Assembly (NCBI GenBank): GCA_018711085.1
Contig: DVIR01000032.1
Coordinates: forward strand, 1-36,513
Reading direction: 5' to 3'
From: Faeciplasma gallinarum
GTDB taxonomy: Bacteria > Bacillota > Clostridia > Oscillospirales > Ruminococcaceae
Length of the DNA stretch: 36,513 bases
The notes under the pieces were generated by a model. The model was given only the letters and a program-made list of their open reading frames with translations. It was not told the DNA's origin and searched no databases. Positions 15,701 through 22,977 of this stretch are shown here, in pieces. The position numbers were made by a program, and so were the translations under genes. Each line of letters begins with the position of its first letter. The first letter of the stretch is position 1.

Positions 15701-18525
15701 AGACGGGAGCTAAGCGCACCATGAACATTGCCGTCGGCGTGTCTGACGACGAGCCGCAGGTTTTGGTCGGCGAGTGCGAGGCTACACTTTGGGGACTCCG
15801 CCAGTCTGTCATGGATATGCACCAAAAACTCAGCTGCAACATCACGGTTGAGCAGGGCTGGAACGACATAGTAGTTTATATGTCCGATGCATCGTTCGTG
15901 TGGGACAGAATGGTGATAGAAACCGTTTCGGGCGCACTCAGATCGACTGTTTTGGGACCGGCTGAAAGCCCTAACAACATAGCTCCGATAGGCGAGGCAA
16001 AGGTCGCATCGCTGCCGGAGGAGCTTGCAAGCTATTCTCCGGAGAACGAAATAGTGCTGAGCGGGCTTGGCAATATCCGAATGAGCAGCGGCACGGAAAA
16101 GACATACGAGCTTGATGTTTACGCTACAAACGGCTCAGAGGTTAAAATAAGCGCAGCGTCTGACAACCCCGATGTTGCGGATGTGAGCATTGCGGACGGC
16201 GGATACACCGTCACCGCATCCGAAAATACCGGAAGCGCCGCTTTGACATTTACCTTCAGCGCAGAAGGCTGCGACGATTTGACATATGAGATTTCGGTCA
16301 GAGTATCCGACCCGAACCAGGGCACTGCATACTTCGAGGAGTGCGGCGAGGTTGTAATAGACGCCGCGAACGCCCTTGATGAGAGTCAGTACTCTTGGAC
16401 GGACACTGACGGAAATTATGAATGGACACTTACCTCCGATAGGGACGGGCTCTCCATACAGCCGGATACGGGAGTAAAATGGGAAAACACATCGGATAAC
16501 CTATCCGGCGCGCCGTCTCTGAATTACATGGTTGAAATAAATAATTCGGGAACATACTACCTCTTTGTGAATATGAGCGCTCCGAACGCAGACGCTGACT
16601 CCTATCACGTTGTGGTTGACGGAAAATATGCATACACGCACAATTCCGGCGACATGTCGGGAGAAAAGGTTTGGAAGTCGGCGTCTGTAGGAACGGAGCT
16701 GTCGGCGGGCGAGCATACGATCACCATAGTGCCCAGGGAGGACGGATTCGTAATCAACCAAATCGTTTTGACGGCAAACAAGAATGCAAGCTTTACGGAC
16801 GGCGTGCTTGAGGGAGCCGAGAGCACGACGCCGTCCCAAAGCTCGGACAGCGATGACGGCAGCTCGGACAGCGATGACGGCAGCTCGGACAGCGAATCAA
16901 TTGTTGTTGACAGCGGAAGCATCGTAATAGACGCCACGAGCGCGCTCGACGAAAGCGACACGGCGTGGACGGACACCACCGGCGAGGACGAGTGGGTTTT
17001 AAGCTCTGACGGCTGCGGGCTTTCAATACAGCCTGACACCGGAGCAAAGTGGGAAAACACATCTGAAAACCTGTCCGGCGCACCGTCCGTAAACTATAAA
17101 ATCGATGTAAGCAGCGCGGGAACGTATTACCTGTTTGTGAATATGAGCGCCCCCGATATGGATTCCGACTCATATCATGTGATGATAGACGGCGAGTTTC
17201 GCTACACACATGCCGGAGACCCCATGAACGGCGATAAGCTTTGGAAGTCGGCCGGCAGGGGCATAGATCTGTCGGCGGGCGAGCATACAATCACCATCGT
17301 CCCCAGGGAGGACGGATTTGTAATCAACCAAATCGTTTTGACGACGAATAAAAATGCGAATTTCAGCGACGGAGTGTTAGTAAACTCTGACGCGCAGGCA
17401 AGCCAGGCTCAAAGCTTGGCTCGCTCTGCGGTATGGAGCACTGCGTTTTCTTCTGCCGATAAGTCGCTCGGAGGCAGCCTCGTAAGGCAGCAGATGCGCC
17501 TGTCCTCGTCGGGGGACAGCGTAAGCCTTGTAATATCAAATCAGTACGGAAAGAGCGACCTTGTGATAGAGGGCATGAGCATAGCAAAGCTGAATGAGTG
17601 GGGAAACTATGAAATAGATTCCGACACTGCCGTCACCGTCACATACAACGGCGACGAGAGAATAGTCGTTCCGGCGGGGACAAAAATATCGACGGATGCG
17701 GTTGACTTTGAGTTTGAGCCGCTTGAGTGCGTAGGTGTGACGATGAGCTTGTCCGAGGTTCCTCAGACAATCACATATCACGAATCTGCAAGGTGCTATA
17801 CATGGTTCGGCGACGGCGAAAACCTGACGCAAAACGACTTCTCATACGGCAACACATCCACCTCGTGGTACTTTGTCGAGGAAATAGACGTCATATCTGA
17901 CGATGTGGACACGATAATATGCTTAGGCGACTCAATAACCGACGGATACGGAATAGACAACAACACTCTAAGCAGGTATTCCGACTACCTTTCGGAGCTG
18001 TTAGCAGACGACCCGAGCCTTGAAAACATGGCGGTTGCCGCGAAGGGAATAGGCGGCGACTGGATGGGCGCAATAGAGTCAAGGTTTAGCCGCGACGTGC
18101 TCAACGTAAACGGAGCAAAGTACTGCGTAATACTTGCGGGAATAAACACCATAGGTTTTATGTCAAATAACGACTCCGCAAGCGTTATAAATCAATATAA
18201 GACGTGGGTTGACAGGTGCCACGCAATCGGCATGAAAGTGATAGGCGTGACTGTGCTTCCCTTCAAAAACAGCCAGTATGACGACACATCCTCCGGCGGC
18301 TCAAATTATGAGAATGCAAGAGAGCCTGCAAGGCTTGAAATAAACGATTTCATACTCAACTCCGGATACTTTGACGCGGCGATAGATTTGGCGTCAATGG
18401 TTGCAGATGAGGACGACCCCGAGATCATGGACTCTAAGTATACAAACGACTACCTGCATCTTAACAGCACCGGATACGAGCTTATGGGAAATGCCGTTTA
18501 CGACTGCATAAAGGAGCTTGCATAA
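12757..18525 (+). CDS. GH115 xylan alpha-1,2-glucuronidase fused to two CBM-like modules and an SGNH esterase (lipoprotein)
   Basis: The 1922-residue lipoprotein has lipobox MTGC, C24. Residues about 40-590 are typical of GH115, with GIFINDEE (N246-E248), RMKANTLWPAMH and PYKEMNDVYNAG (K451-Y457). GH115 enzymes remove (4-O-methyl)glucuronic acid from glucuronoxylan. A helical region follows, then a GH115 C-terminal domain (about 890-1060, AIEAEHYSE). Next come an Ig-like domain (about 1080-1190), two CBM6/35-like modules (about 1197-1353 and 1387-1545) joined by an Asp/Ser linker, and a beta domain. Last is an SGNH/GDSL hydrolase with S1726 (GDSITDG), the AGIN block III, and D1898/H1901 (DYLHLN). 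The esterase would fit acetyl removal from xylan. Expression is probably controlled by the divergent AraC protein. The GH115 and SGNH calls are firm; the substrate of the esterase is inferred. Confidence 0.9.
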   Translation: MKKRALLILLSLIMTLNLVAMTGCAGNKDEGDADNLGAENVDYGRIYDGTKTATVLMDKSYSASENSDRTYSQVLRAANDLRQDIAMVTGAIDYKEIQQTFADDEEKKLERLENADQSKAPQLKTGSANAEYAIIIGVIGESELIDEIIESGSFDEAKSIEGSWEAYAIKEIPNPASGIDAALVIAGSDARGAIYGIYTISEEIGVSPFYWYSDVPVDVKDEIDVNYSTALVEDGPEVKYRGIFINDEEKSTEWAKLKYPTENGSPDVNYYRHVFELVLRMKANTLWPAMHGSSTAFNKAVDEDGIPINAQEAAAYGVIMAASHCEILLRNNVGEWGDWFNEHKSEYPDIKYPDDSYKAYDFTLNREMLLDYWRERLETNKDFESILTLGVRGPHDEAFNCEDLSAYEGATEEQKKVSFMEDVIQSQRQLIAEIYGEDMVTQIPQVLIPYKEMNDVYNAGLNEFMLWDGSEDFNGDGEINYLDDNTDIMLMWAEDNENYLRQDLTEAEANRPGGAGVYYHISYWGPPSSYLWLNSASLFVMTEQMSRAYNIGADDYWILNVGDIKPSEPSMEYFLKMAWDPASFDGDSVGEYLTAQAIRDYNLSEEDAKAMADAICEYYVINGSIRKAEFYANGDYNIHPVAFSVIANGDEGLLWVERLTSLVDTVDALYQKMSDECKLSFYEHFYYNILSCLDIAEQFVYYEKNQLAAEQGRLGSANVYAELALEAVQRTKDRLSDFNSLNDNKWTSFMDYAHPGKSKTLVGDSGETMSYVTQSVDTVGAYCENGLRVGAGTLRLNSLIPSDTRYFDVFSCASIEKAWVAETSDDWIVLSQTSGATRTEQRVLVSADWDKVSGTAEGEILIYNADENGNKIGEAVATFDVIAVNSDVEYGDHTGYIEANGYVAIEAEHYSEAVEGDDGRNWQVFVSNGRHGDTVKAMPDTAVKTEDWDSTAKLVYSVYFENAGTYKLTLERMPVLNEGTDETGAKRTMNIAVGVSDDEPQVLVGECEATLWGLRQSVMDMHQKLSCNITVEQGWNDIVVYMSDASFVWDRMVIETVSGALRSTVLGPAESPNNIAPIGEAKVASLPEELASYSPENEIVLSGLGNIRMSSGTEKTYELDVYATNGSEVKISAASDNPDVADVSIADGGYTVTASENTGSAALTFTFSAEGCDDLTYEISVRVSDPNQGTAYFEECGEVVIDAANALDESQYSWTDTDGNYEWTLTSDRDGLSIQPDTGVKWENTSDNLSGAPSLNYMVEINNSGTYYLFVNMSAPNADADSYHVVVDGKYAYTHNSGDMSGEKVWKSASVGTELSAGEHTITIVPREDGFVINQIVLTANKNASFTDGVLEGAESTTPSQSSDSDDGSSDSDDGSSDSESIVVDSGSIVIDATSALDESDTAWTDTTGEDEWVLSSDGCGLSIQPDTGAKWENTSENLSGAPSVNYKIDVSSAGTYYLFVNMSAPDMDSDSYHVMIDGEFRYTHAGDPMNGDKLWKSAGRGIDLSAGEHTITIVPREDGFVINQIVLTTNKNANFSDGVLVNSDAQASQAQSLARSAVWSTAFSSADKSLGGSLVRQQMRLSSSGDSVSLVISNQYGKSDLVIEGMSIAKLNEWGNYEIDSDTAVTVTYNGDERIVVPAGTKISTDAVDFEFEPLECVGVTMSLSEVPQTITYHESARCYTWFGDGENLTQNDFSYGNTSTSWYFVEEIDVISDDVDTIICLGDSITDGYGIDNNTLSRYSDYLSELLADDPSLENMAVAAKGIGGDWMGAIESRFSRDVLNVNGAKYCVILAGINTIGFMSNNDSASVINQYKTWVDRCHAIGMKVIGVTVLPFKNSQYDDTSSGGSNYENAREPARLEINDFILNSGYFDAAIDLASMVADEDDPEIMDSKYTNDYLHLNSTGYELMGNAVYDCIKELA
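16348..16806 (+). repeat. CBM6/35-like module, copy 2 of 3
   Basis: First of two tandem modules inside the GH115 gene. It shares long DNA stretches with 16915-17373, including the segment encoding GEHTITIVPREDGFVINQIV. Confidence 0.85.
16841..16895 (+). repeat. Short Asp/Ser linker repeat in the GH115 gene
   Basis: A unit encoding SDSDDGS is repeated in tandem (GGCAGCTCGGACAGCGATGA-type units of 21 bases), giving an acidic flexible linker between the two binding modules. Confidence 0.8.
16915..17373 (+). repeat. CBM6/35-like module, copy 3 of 3
   Basis: Second of the tandem modules in the GH115 gene, just before the SGNH part. Its closest relative is copy 2; copy 1 ends the binding protein at 8395. 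Confidence 0.85.
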
Positions 18526-18598
18526 AAGCGCGCATCCGGCGCATAAAAATCAGATTTCTTCGCTTCCATAACCATACCCGCAAATCTGCACATGCGCG

Positions 18599-18642
18599 TT
18601 TCACCCGCAGAGCACTCAGTGTTCTGCGGGTGAAATGTTTTT
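18599..18642 (+). terminator. Terminator of the GH115 gene
   Basis: TTTCACCCGCAGAGCAC (18599-18615) pairs almost perfectly with the sequence up to 18635, with a 3-base loop, followed by a T-rich stretch (18636-18642). The opposite strand has no T run, so it mainly serves the plus-strand gene. Confidence 0.85.
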
Positions 18643-18666
18643 ATATTCATATGCGCTGTGATGCGC

Positions 18667-19050
18667 TCACTTTTTAAGCAGCTTGTCGGATAGCTCCATT
18701 ATTTTAGGGGCAATCTTTTTGCGGCAGGCTTTTGTAATGCGTGAATACACGGGGTACGCCGCTGCGGCAAAAACTATGCCGATAATGCCGACTATGATTC
18801 CCAAAATGAAAAGATTGTCGCTCCACACCATGACGCATGACATCCCCGCGCCAAACAGCAGCGTGCCTATTATGCCCATGCTCACCGAGACCATGGTGCC
18901 GGGAAGGGTTGCCCTTTTGTCTAAGCGGCGGAGCGTGTCAAGGCTCGTTTCCTCTTTTTCGATATACTTGCTGCGTATCTTTTCTATCTCGGGTATGTCG
19001 TCGGCGGAGTAGCTGTAGTTGAATTTTTTGTTGTCGTTAGATTCATTCAT
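18667..19050 (-). CDS. Small membrane protein with a GxGM motif
   Basis: This 127-residue protein has a polar N-terminal half and two predicted membrane segments (about residues 51-76 and 79-102), then a basic C-terminus. The motif GAGMSCVMVW, followed by an ILGIIVGIIGI helix, is clearly related to the duplicated motif in the protein encoded at 22293-22658, on the other side of the two-component system. AAGGAG lies before the ATG. It is last in the minus-strand operon with the response regulator, kinase and a larger membrane protein. No function recognised; the setting suggests an envelope-linked role. Confidence 0.7.
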   Translation of the reverse strand: MNESNDNKKFNYSYSADDIPEIEKIRSKYIEKEETSLDTLRRLDKRATLPGTMVSVSMGIIGTLLFGAGMSCVMVWSDNLFILGIIVGIIGIVFAAAAYPVYSRITKACRKKIAPKIMELSDKLLKK

Positions 19051-19092
19051 AATAATTATCTCCTTAGAACAAAGCTGATTTTCAGTTTGCTG

Positions 19093-20028
19093 TTAAAGCT
19101 GATTTTTGGCTTGCTTTTTGAGCTGATAGGTTGACCACGCTATCATGTAAACCGCCATTGCAAGAACTATTACGCATACCGCACCGCCCGACACGGATGT
19201 CATTACAGCGCGAAAATCGTGGTCGTCATCCGAGCCGAATCTTGAGAGCATTGCGGTTTCAAGCGAAAGCATGGACACCAGCGCAGCCGTAAGGCTGATC
19301 ATTTTTGCCGCAGACATAGTGGGGCTGCCGCGCTTTCGGTACTTGATCACGTTTACGACGGCGTTTATCGTGATGTAAAAAGTGTATGCCGCCATGGCGT
19401 ATATTAAGTTGCCCGAGTATTCAAAGCTCTGACCGTTGTTTACAATGTATATCACAATACCGGTGAGAACCTGATTCATCACCAAAAGGGTTATTCCGCA
19501 GCCCCGATAGCTTCGCAGCTGCGATTTCATGTCAAGCCCGTGTTGATTTTTTCTCAGCCTGTTTGCCGCAAGCCCGCGCATAACCGAAAGAAGTATGTAG
19601 TAAAAGGAAAGCATCACATACCATACAGATTCATACCTTGCTCCTAAGTAAAAGTTCATCGCAGAGTAAAGTATGTTTATGCACAGCCCCGCATACATGA
19701 CAATCTCGGAGCGGAACTCGTCGTCGCTTAAAATCCTGTCGCCGACAGGTATCCCGCGGATTTTTTGAATGATAGGAAAACTCAGCTTTTTGCGCCGAAA
19801 CTGCCTTGCATGCCTGACCACGCAGACGACGGAGATCGCCAAGGCGTATGCGGAAAGAATATATGCGGTGTAGGCCGCCGCAGAGCGGTTCGACGTTGCA
19901 AGTATTATAAACACAAAGACAAGCGATGGCACGGAAATGCACACCACCGCAAGCGTAGGCAGGCAAAATACTTTCTTTAATGCGCCTTTTACGACTTTAA
20001 GGCAGCTTTTGATTTTAGTCCTGTTCAT
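19093..20028 (-). CDS. Polytopic membrane protein of unknown function in a two-component operon
   Basis: The 311-residue protein has about eight hydrophobic segments and positively charged loops. There is a soluble stretch (about residues 77-105) with HARQFRRKKLSFP. The start overlaps the kinase stop by 14 bases and follows AGGGGA, so it is translationally coupled to the sensor kinase. It may be the output or an accessory sensor of the system; no transporter motif was seen, so the role is open. Confidence 0.7.
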   Translation of the reverse strand: MNRTKIKSCLKVVKGALKKVFCLPTLAVVCISVPSLVFVFIILATSNRSAAAYTAYILSAYALAISVVCVVRHARQFRRKKLSFPIIQKIRGIPVGDRILSDDEFRSEIVMYAGLCINILYSAMNFYLGARYESVWYVMLSFYYILLSVMRGLAANRLRKNQHGLDMKSQLRSYRGCGITLLVMNQVLTGIVIYIVNNGQSFEYSGNLIYAMAAYTFYITINAVVNVIKYRKRGSPTMSAAKMISLTAALVSMLSLETAMLSRFGSDDDHDFRAVMTSVSGGAVCVIVLAMAVYMIAWSTYQLKKQAKNQL

Positions 20029-21106
20029 ATTTTCCCCTGTGAAGCTTTACGGTGAACACGCTGCCCTTTCCAAGCTCGCTCGAAACCTCTATGCTTGCAT
20101 GAAGTATGTTTACAACCCTCTTTACAAGCGCAAGCCCTAAGCCGTTGCCCTGAGTTGAATGGGACGTGTCTCCCTGATAAAACTTTTCAAATATATGCTT
20201 TCCCTCGTCTGCGCCTATACCGCAGCCGGTGTCCCTGACACTGACTGATGCGCTGTCCCCGTCGCTTTTCAGTGTTACGGTGACAGTTCCGCCGCTGTCG
20301 GTGAATTTTATCGCATTTGACAAAAGGTTGTTCCACACAAGCTCTAAAAGCTGCGGATCGGCCGTCACGCTGACGCCCTCCTCAAGCTCGGTTTCAAGCT
20401 CAAGCCCCTTTTCGTCAATTGCGTCCTCAAACTCAAGTATGCATTCGCAAATCTGCTCGCCTAAATCAAAAGTCTTGACGTCGGGGTATACCGTCTGGTT
20501 CTCAAGCTTGTTTAAGCGGAGTATGTTCGTTATCATGCCGGCAAGCCGCCTCGATGAGCTTGAAATCGCGCTTAAATATTCCTTTTGCTTTTGCTCAGGA
20601 AGGCTGCGGTCGCTTAAAAGCGTGCAGTAGTTTTGTATGACCGCAAGGGGAGTTTTAAGCTCGTGGGAGACGTTTGATATGAAATCCGAACGCAGTGATT
20701 CCATCTTTGAAAGCTCCTGCGTCATCTCGTTTATGCCGACTATAACCTCGTTCAGACCTTGCGCAGAGCTTCCGCCGCGTATCTGCGCAATCCTGACAGA
20801 AAAATCTCCCGCCATGACCTTTTTTGTCGCGTCTACAATCTTTTTTATCTGCCTGTCAACAAGAAATCTGCGCCTTAAAGCGTCTATCACGGTGAAAATA
20901 AGGCTTAGAAATATTACGTTTATGAATGTGACGGTTGCCGCCTGACTTATCTGATCGCCGGACAGCTCTATGCCGTTTACGCTTGAGAGTGTCTCGAGAA
21001 ACAGCACCATGCAGCAGGTTATCACAAAGCAGAGCAGCGCAAAGAATATAAAATATCCCCTTACGGCGAGCAGCACGCGCTTTAATTTTTCACCTTGCCG
21101 CCTCAC
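20015..21106 (-). CDS. Sensor histidine kinase
   Basis: The 363-residue kinase starts at a GTG overlapping the response regulator stop (GTGA). It has two membrane segments (about 17-38 and 57-77) with only a short extracellular loop, and a HAMP domain (IVDATKKVMAGDFSVRI). The HisKA domain has the phosphorylated H148 in FISNVSHELKTP. The ATPase domain has an N box (LVWNNLLSNAIKF), DTGCGIG and GNGLGLALVK. The very short outside loop (about 18 residues) suggests it senses the membrane or a partner protein, perhaps one of the membrane proteins encoded next to it. Confidence 0.95.
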   Translation of the reverse strand: MRRQGEKLKRVLLAVRGYFIFFALLCFVITCCMVLFLETLSSVNGIELSGDQISQAATVTFINVIFLSLIFTVIDALRRRFLVDRQIKKIVDATKKVMAGDFSVRIAQIRGGSSAQGLNEVIVGINEMTQELSKMESLRSDFISNVSHELKTPLAVIQNYCTLLSDRSLPEQKQKEYLSAISSSSRRLAGMITNILRLNKLENQTVYPDVKTFDLGEQICECILEFEDAIDEKGLELETELEEGVSVTADPQLLELVWNNLLSNAIKFTDSGGTVTVTLKSDGDSASVSVRDTGCGIGADEGKHIFEKFYQGDTSHSTQGNGLGLALVKRVVNILHASIEVSSELGKGSVFTVKLHRGKYEQD

Positions 21107-21777
21107 TTCAGCACCGCCTTGTATCCTAAGCCGTGGACGGTGACTATTTCAAAGTCGCGGCACTCGGCAAATTTGCTTCTTAACTTTGTCATGTATACAT
21201 CGACGGTGCGAAGTCCCGACGAGCTGTCTCCGTCCCAAAATTCCTCCATGAGCTGCGAGCGGGTGAAGGTCTTTTTGGGGTAGGACAAAAGCTTGTATAT
21301 GAGGTTAAATTCCCGCACCGTGAGCGAAATTTCTTTGCCGTCAAGGTATGCTGTGTGCTCGTCCGCATCCAAAACAAGACTTCCGACTTCTAAGTGGTGG
21401 CTTGTGGCTATCTTTGCACGCCTTAAAAGCGCGCCTATGCGAAGGAGCAGCTCGCCTAAATCGACCGGCTTGACCATGTAGTCGTCAACGCCCGCGAGAA
21501 AGCCTCGCTGCTTTGAAGAAAAATCGTCCTTAGCCGTCATGAACAGTATCGGTATGTCGGGGTTTTGAGTGCGTATGGTCTTTGCAAATTCGTAGCCGTC
21601 CGTTCCCGGCATCATTATGTCGGAAATAATCATGTCGAATATCTCTCCGCCGTAGAACTCGTCGTATGCCTCGTCGGCGCTGCGGCATCCTACGGCGTTG
21701 TATCCGTTTTGGTTGAGGTACGCGCAAACGGTGCGGTTTAGCTCCTTGTCGTCCTCCACGACCAGTATTTTGAACAT
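21103..21777 (-). CDS. OmpR-family response regulator
   Basis: The 224-residue protein has a receiver domain (acidic pocket E8-D9-D10, phosphorylated D53 in IISDIMMPG, T81, K103) and an OmpR-type winged-helix domain ending VHGLGYKAVLK. I prefer the ATG at 21777 (MFKILVVEDD), which has GGAGG 11 bases upstream and lies after a promoter -10 box at 21806-21811; that promoter would leave out a longer start at 21819. It is first in a four-gene minus-strand operon. The target genes are unknown; neighbours suggest envelope stress. Confidence 0.95.
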   Translation of the reverse strand: MFKILVVEDDKELNRTVCAYLNQNGYNAVGCRSADEAYDEFYGGEIFDMIISDIMMPGTDGYEFAKTIRTQNPDIPILFMTAKDDFSSKQRGFLAGVDDYMVKPVDLGELLLRIGALLRRAKIATSHHLEVGSLVLDADEHTAYLDGKEISLTVREFNLIYKLLSYPKKTFTRSQLMEEFWDGDSSSGLRTVDVYMTKLRSKFAECRDFEIVTVHGLGYKAVLK

Positions 21778-21805
21778 GTGCTTTTGCACCTCCGCGTTTT
21801 TTATC

Positions 21806-21811
21806 ATTATA
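21806..21811 (-). promoter_or_regulatory. Extended -10 promoter of the two-component operon
   Basis: On the minus strand TATAAT is preceded by TGG, an extended -10 element with no good -35 box. The predicted start is a few bases before the ribosome binding site of the response regulator. Confidence 0.5.
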
Positions 21812-21874
21812 CCACCCATGTGTTAAAGTTTTGTTTATGTGATGGCGGCGTTTGCTTGCTAAAGCTCTACACCC

Positions 21875-21903
21875 ATTATAACCCGCCGCACTCGACGTTT
21901 CCA
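21875..21903 (-). promoter_or_regulatory. Second promoter of the two-component operon
   Basis: On the minus strand TGGAAA (21898-21903), a 17-base spacer and TATAAT (21875-21880) point toward the response regulator gene. Confidence 0.5.
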
Positions 21904-21950
21904 CACTTTTTTAACGCAAATCGATGCAAATACGCGCATTCTGTGTTTTC

Positions 21951-22202
21951 TCAGCTTTTGCCGAGCCTTTGCTTAGCTTGCTCGACCGTCTCGCCGTCCT
22001 TTGTCAAAAACTCTTCCACAAACTTGTCGCTGATTTTTTCAAAGCCGCCCGTCACTCCCTCTTCGATCTTTTTGTAGCCTTGTGTGACGCCGTTTTCAAT
22101 CTTTTTATAGCCCTCTGTCACGCCCTCTTCAATCTTTTTATAGCCCTGCGTGACCTTTTCGGCTATCTTTTCATTCATCTTCACAATCTTCGATGCAGTC
22201 AT
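21951..22202 (-). CDS. Small helical protein with four 11-residue repeats
   Basis: The 83-residue protein carries four units, V17-K60, of the type VTQGYKKIEEG. They are followed by an FVEEFLTKDG segment and a charged tail. Eleven-residue periodicity with a regular Gly-Val is the hallmark of long amphipathic helices that lie on membranes (as in synucleins and some LEA proteins), so surface binding to the membrane is a reasonable inference. AAGGAGG precedes the ATG. It overlaps the end of the 41-residue protein gene by 32 bases. No close family recognised. Confidence 0.75.
   Translation of the reverse strand: MTASKIVKMNEKIAEKVTQGYKKIEEGVTEGYKKIENGVTQGYKKIEEGVTGGFEKISDKFVEEFLTKDGETVEQAKQRLGKS
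22023..22154 (-). repeat. Four tandem 33-bp coding repeats
   Basis: Each unit encodes 11 residues (VT-Q/E/G-G-Y/F-KKIE-E/N-G type). The first three are nearly identical in DNA, the fourth diverged. Confidence 0.85.
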
Positions 22203-22296
22203 ATAAAGCCCTCCTTGTCCTTATTGCAGAAATTATTATTGCCAATACCGCACACGCCGCGGCAACTATCGCGGCAATCGCAAACTTATTCATCAT
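22171..22296 (-). CDS. 41-residue single-pass membrane protein
   Basis: The short gene starts at an ATG overlapping the stop of the preceding gene (ATGA, 22296-22293), after AAAGGGTG. It encodes MMNKFAIAAIVAAACAVLAI, which continues into a membrane helix, a short basic RTRR patch and an acidic cysteine-containing tail (CIEDCEDE). Stop-start overlap, ribosome binding site and hydrophobic pattern support a real gene; longer starts upstream have no membrane logic. The neighbouring genes suggest a membrane-protein set of three. Confidence 0.65.
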   Translation of the reverse strand: MMNKFAIAAIVAAACAVLAIIISAIRTRRALYDCIEDCEDE

Positions 22297-22658
22297 TTTA
22301 CACCCTTTATCATCGGAATGAGGCAAAGCAAAAGCGCTATGCCGACGATGCCCAAAACTATGCCCAAAATCAGCATGTTCCAGATCATAACCATGCACAT
22401 TCCCACGCCGAGCACAAGCGCCGAGAACGCGCCGTAAATCACCGTTCCCACGGTTTTTATATTGATTTTAAGTGTTTTTCCCTCTGCACGCAGTCTGAGT
22501 ATGAGCATGAGCACAAGCACTATGACGCCCACGGCAGCTATGACAACTCCCGCGTTAAATGCGTTCCACTCGGCTATGAGACACATGCACATGCCTATTC
22601 CGAACAAAAGTCCTCCGATTACGCTCAAAACAAGCGTTATGAAATTTTTCTTTTGCAT
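22293..22658 (-). CDS. Four-segment membrane protein with an internally duplicated GxGMCM motif
   Basis: The 121-residue protein is chosen to start at the ATG at 22658, which follows CGGAGG by 6 bases; the start at 22688 lacks one. It consists of two similar halves. Each has a helix ending in G(I/V)GMCM, then an (A)EW or IW, then a Gly/Val/Ile-rich helix (about residues 8-50 and 68-115). A single copy of this unit is found in the 127-residue protein at 18667-19050. It heads a minus-strand operon of three small genes beside the two-component system. Function unknown. Confidence 0.75.
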   Translation of the reverse strand: MQKKNFITLVLSVIGGLLFGIGMCMCLIAEWNAFNAGVVIAAVGVIVLVLMLILRLRAEGKTLKINIKTVGTVIYGAFSALVLGVGMCMVMIWNMLILGIVLGIVGIALLLCLIPMIKGVK

Positions 22659-22792
22659 AAGCAGCCTCCGTTTAATGTGATTTCTCACCTGATGCCTATA
22701 CTTTACGGCGGTTATGTTTTTAAATTGCTTGCAAAATGTTTGCGTGATGTTAAATTTTCAGCGCCGCATGACCCATAAAAGCTCCGATATAT

Positions 22793-22814
22793 AAAAAAGC
22801 CGGCGGCATGCCGG
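22793..22814 (-). terminator. Terminator reading on the minus strand, downstream of the amidohydrolase gene
   Basis: The stem 22800-22804 with 22810-22814 is followed on the minus strand by TTTTTT (22793-22798). It lies about 165 bases after the stop codon of the amidohydrolase. The gap 22659-22977 otherwise contains the leader of the small membrane-protein operon and a plus-strand promoter, but no convincing gene. Confidence 0.6.
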
Positions 22815-22927
22815 TTCTTCGTTGGTATTTATATGTAAGCGGGGAAGCTGAAAAAGGATATAAGGCGCCCAAAAGACATGCGCAATTAAAAACAGCCATA
22901 AAAAACTCGGAATTTGTGCTTTTGTCC

Positions 22928-22956
22928 TTGATTTATGAGCGGCACTGTGTTATAAT
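22928..22956 (+). promoter_or_regulatory. Plus-strand promoter pointing into the amidohydrolase gene (antisense)
   Basis: TTGATT at 22928-22933, a 17-base spacer and TATAAT at 22951-22956 with a TGT extension form a strong sigma-A promoter. The transcript would run antisense through the whole amidohydrolase gene toward the operon that starts at 23876. It could be chance in AT-rich DNA. Confidence 0.45.
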
Positions 22957-22977
22957 CCAATTTAGCAATTTAAAGCT

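Noticed and set aside
22800..22970. Minus-strand frame between the amidohydrolase stop and the small membrane operon
   Set aside because: It lacks a ribosome binding site, runs through the terminator hairpin and has no family pattern.
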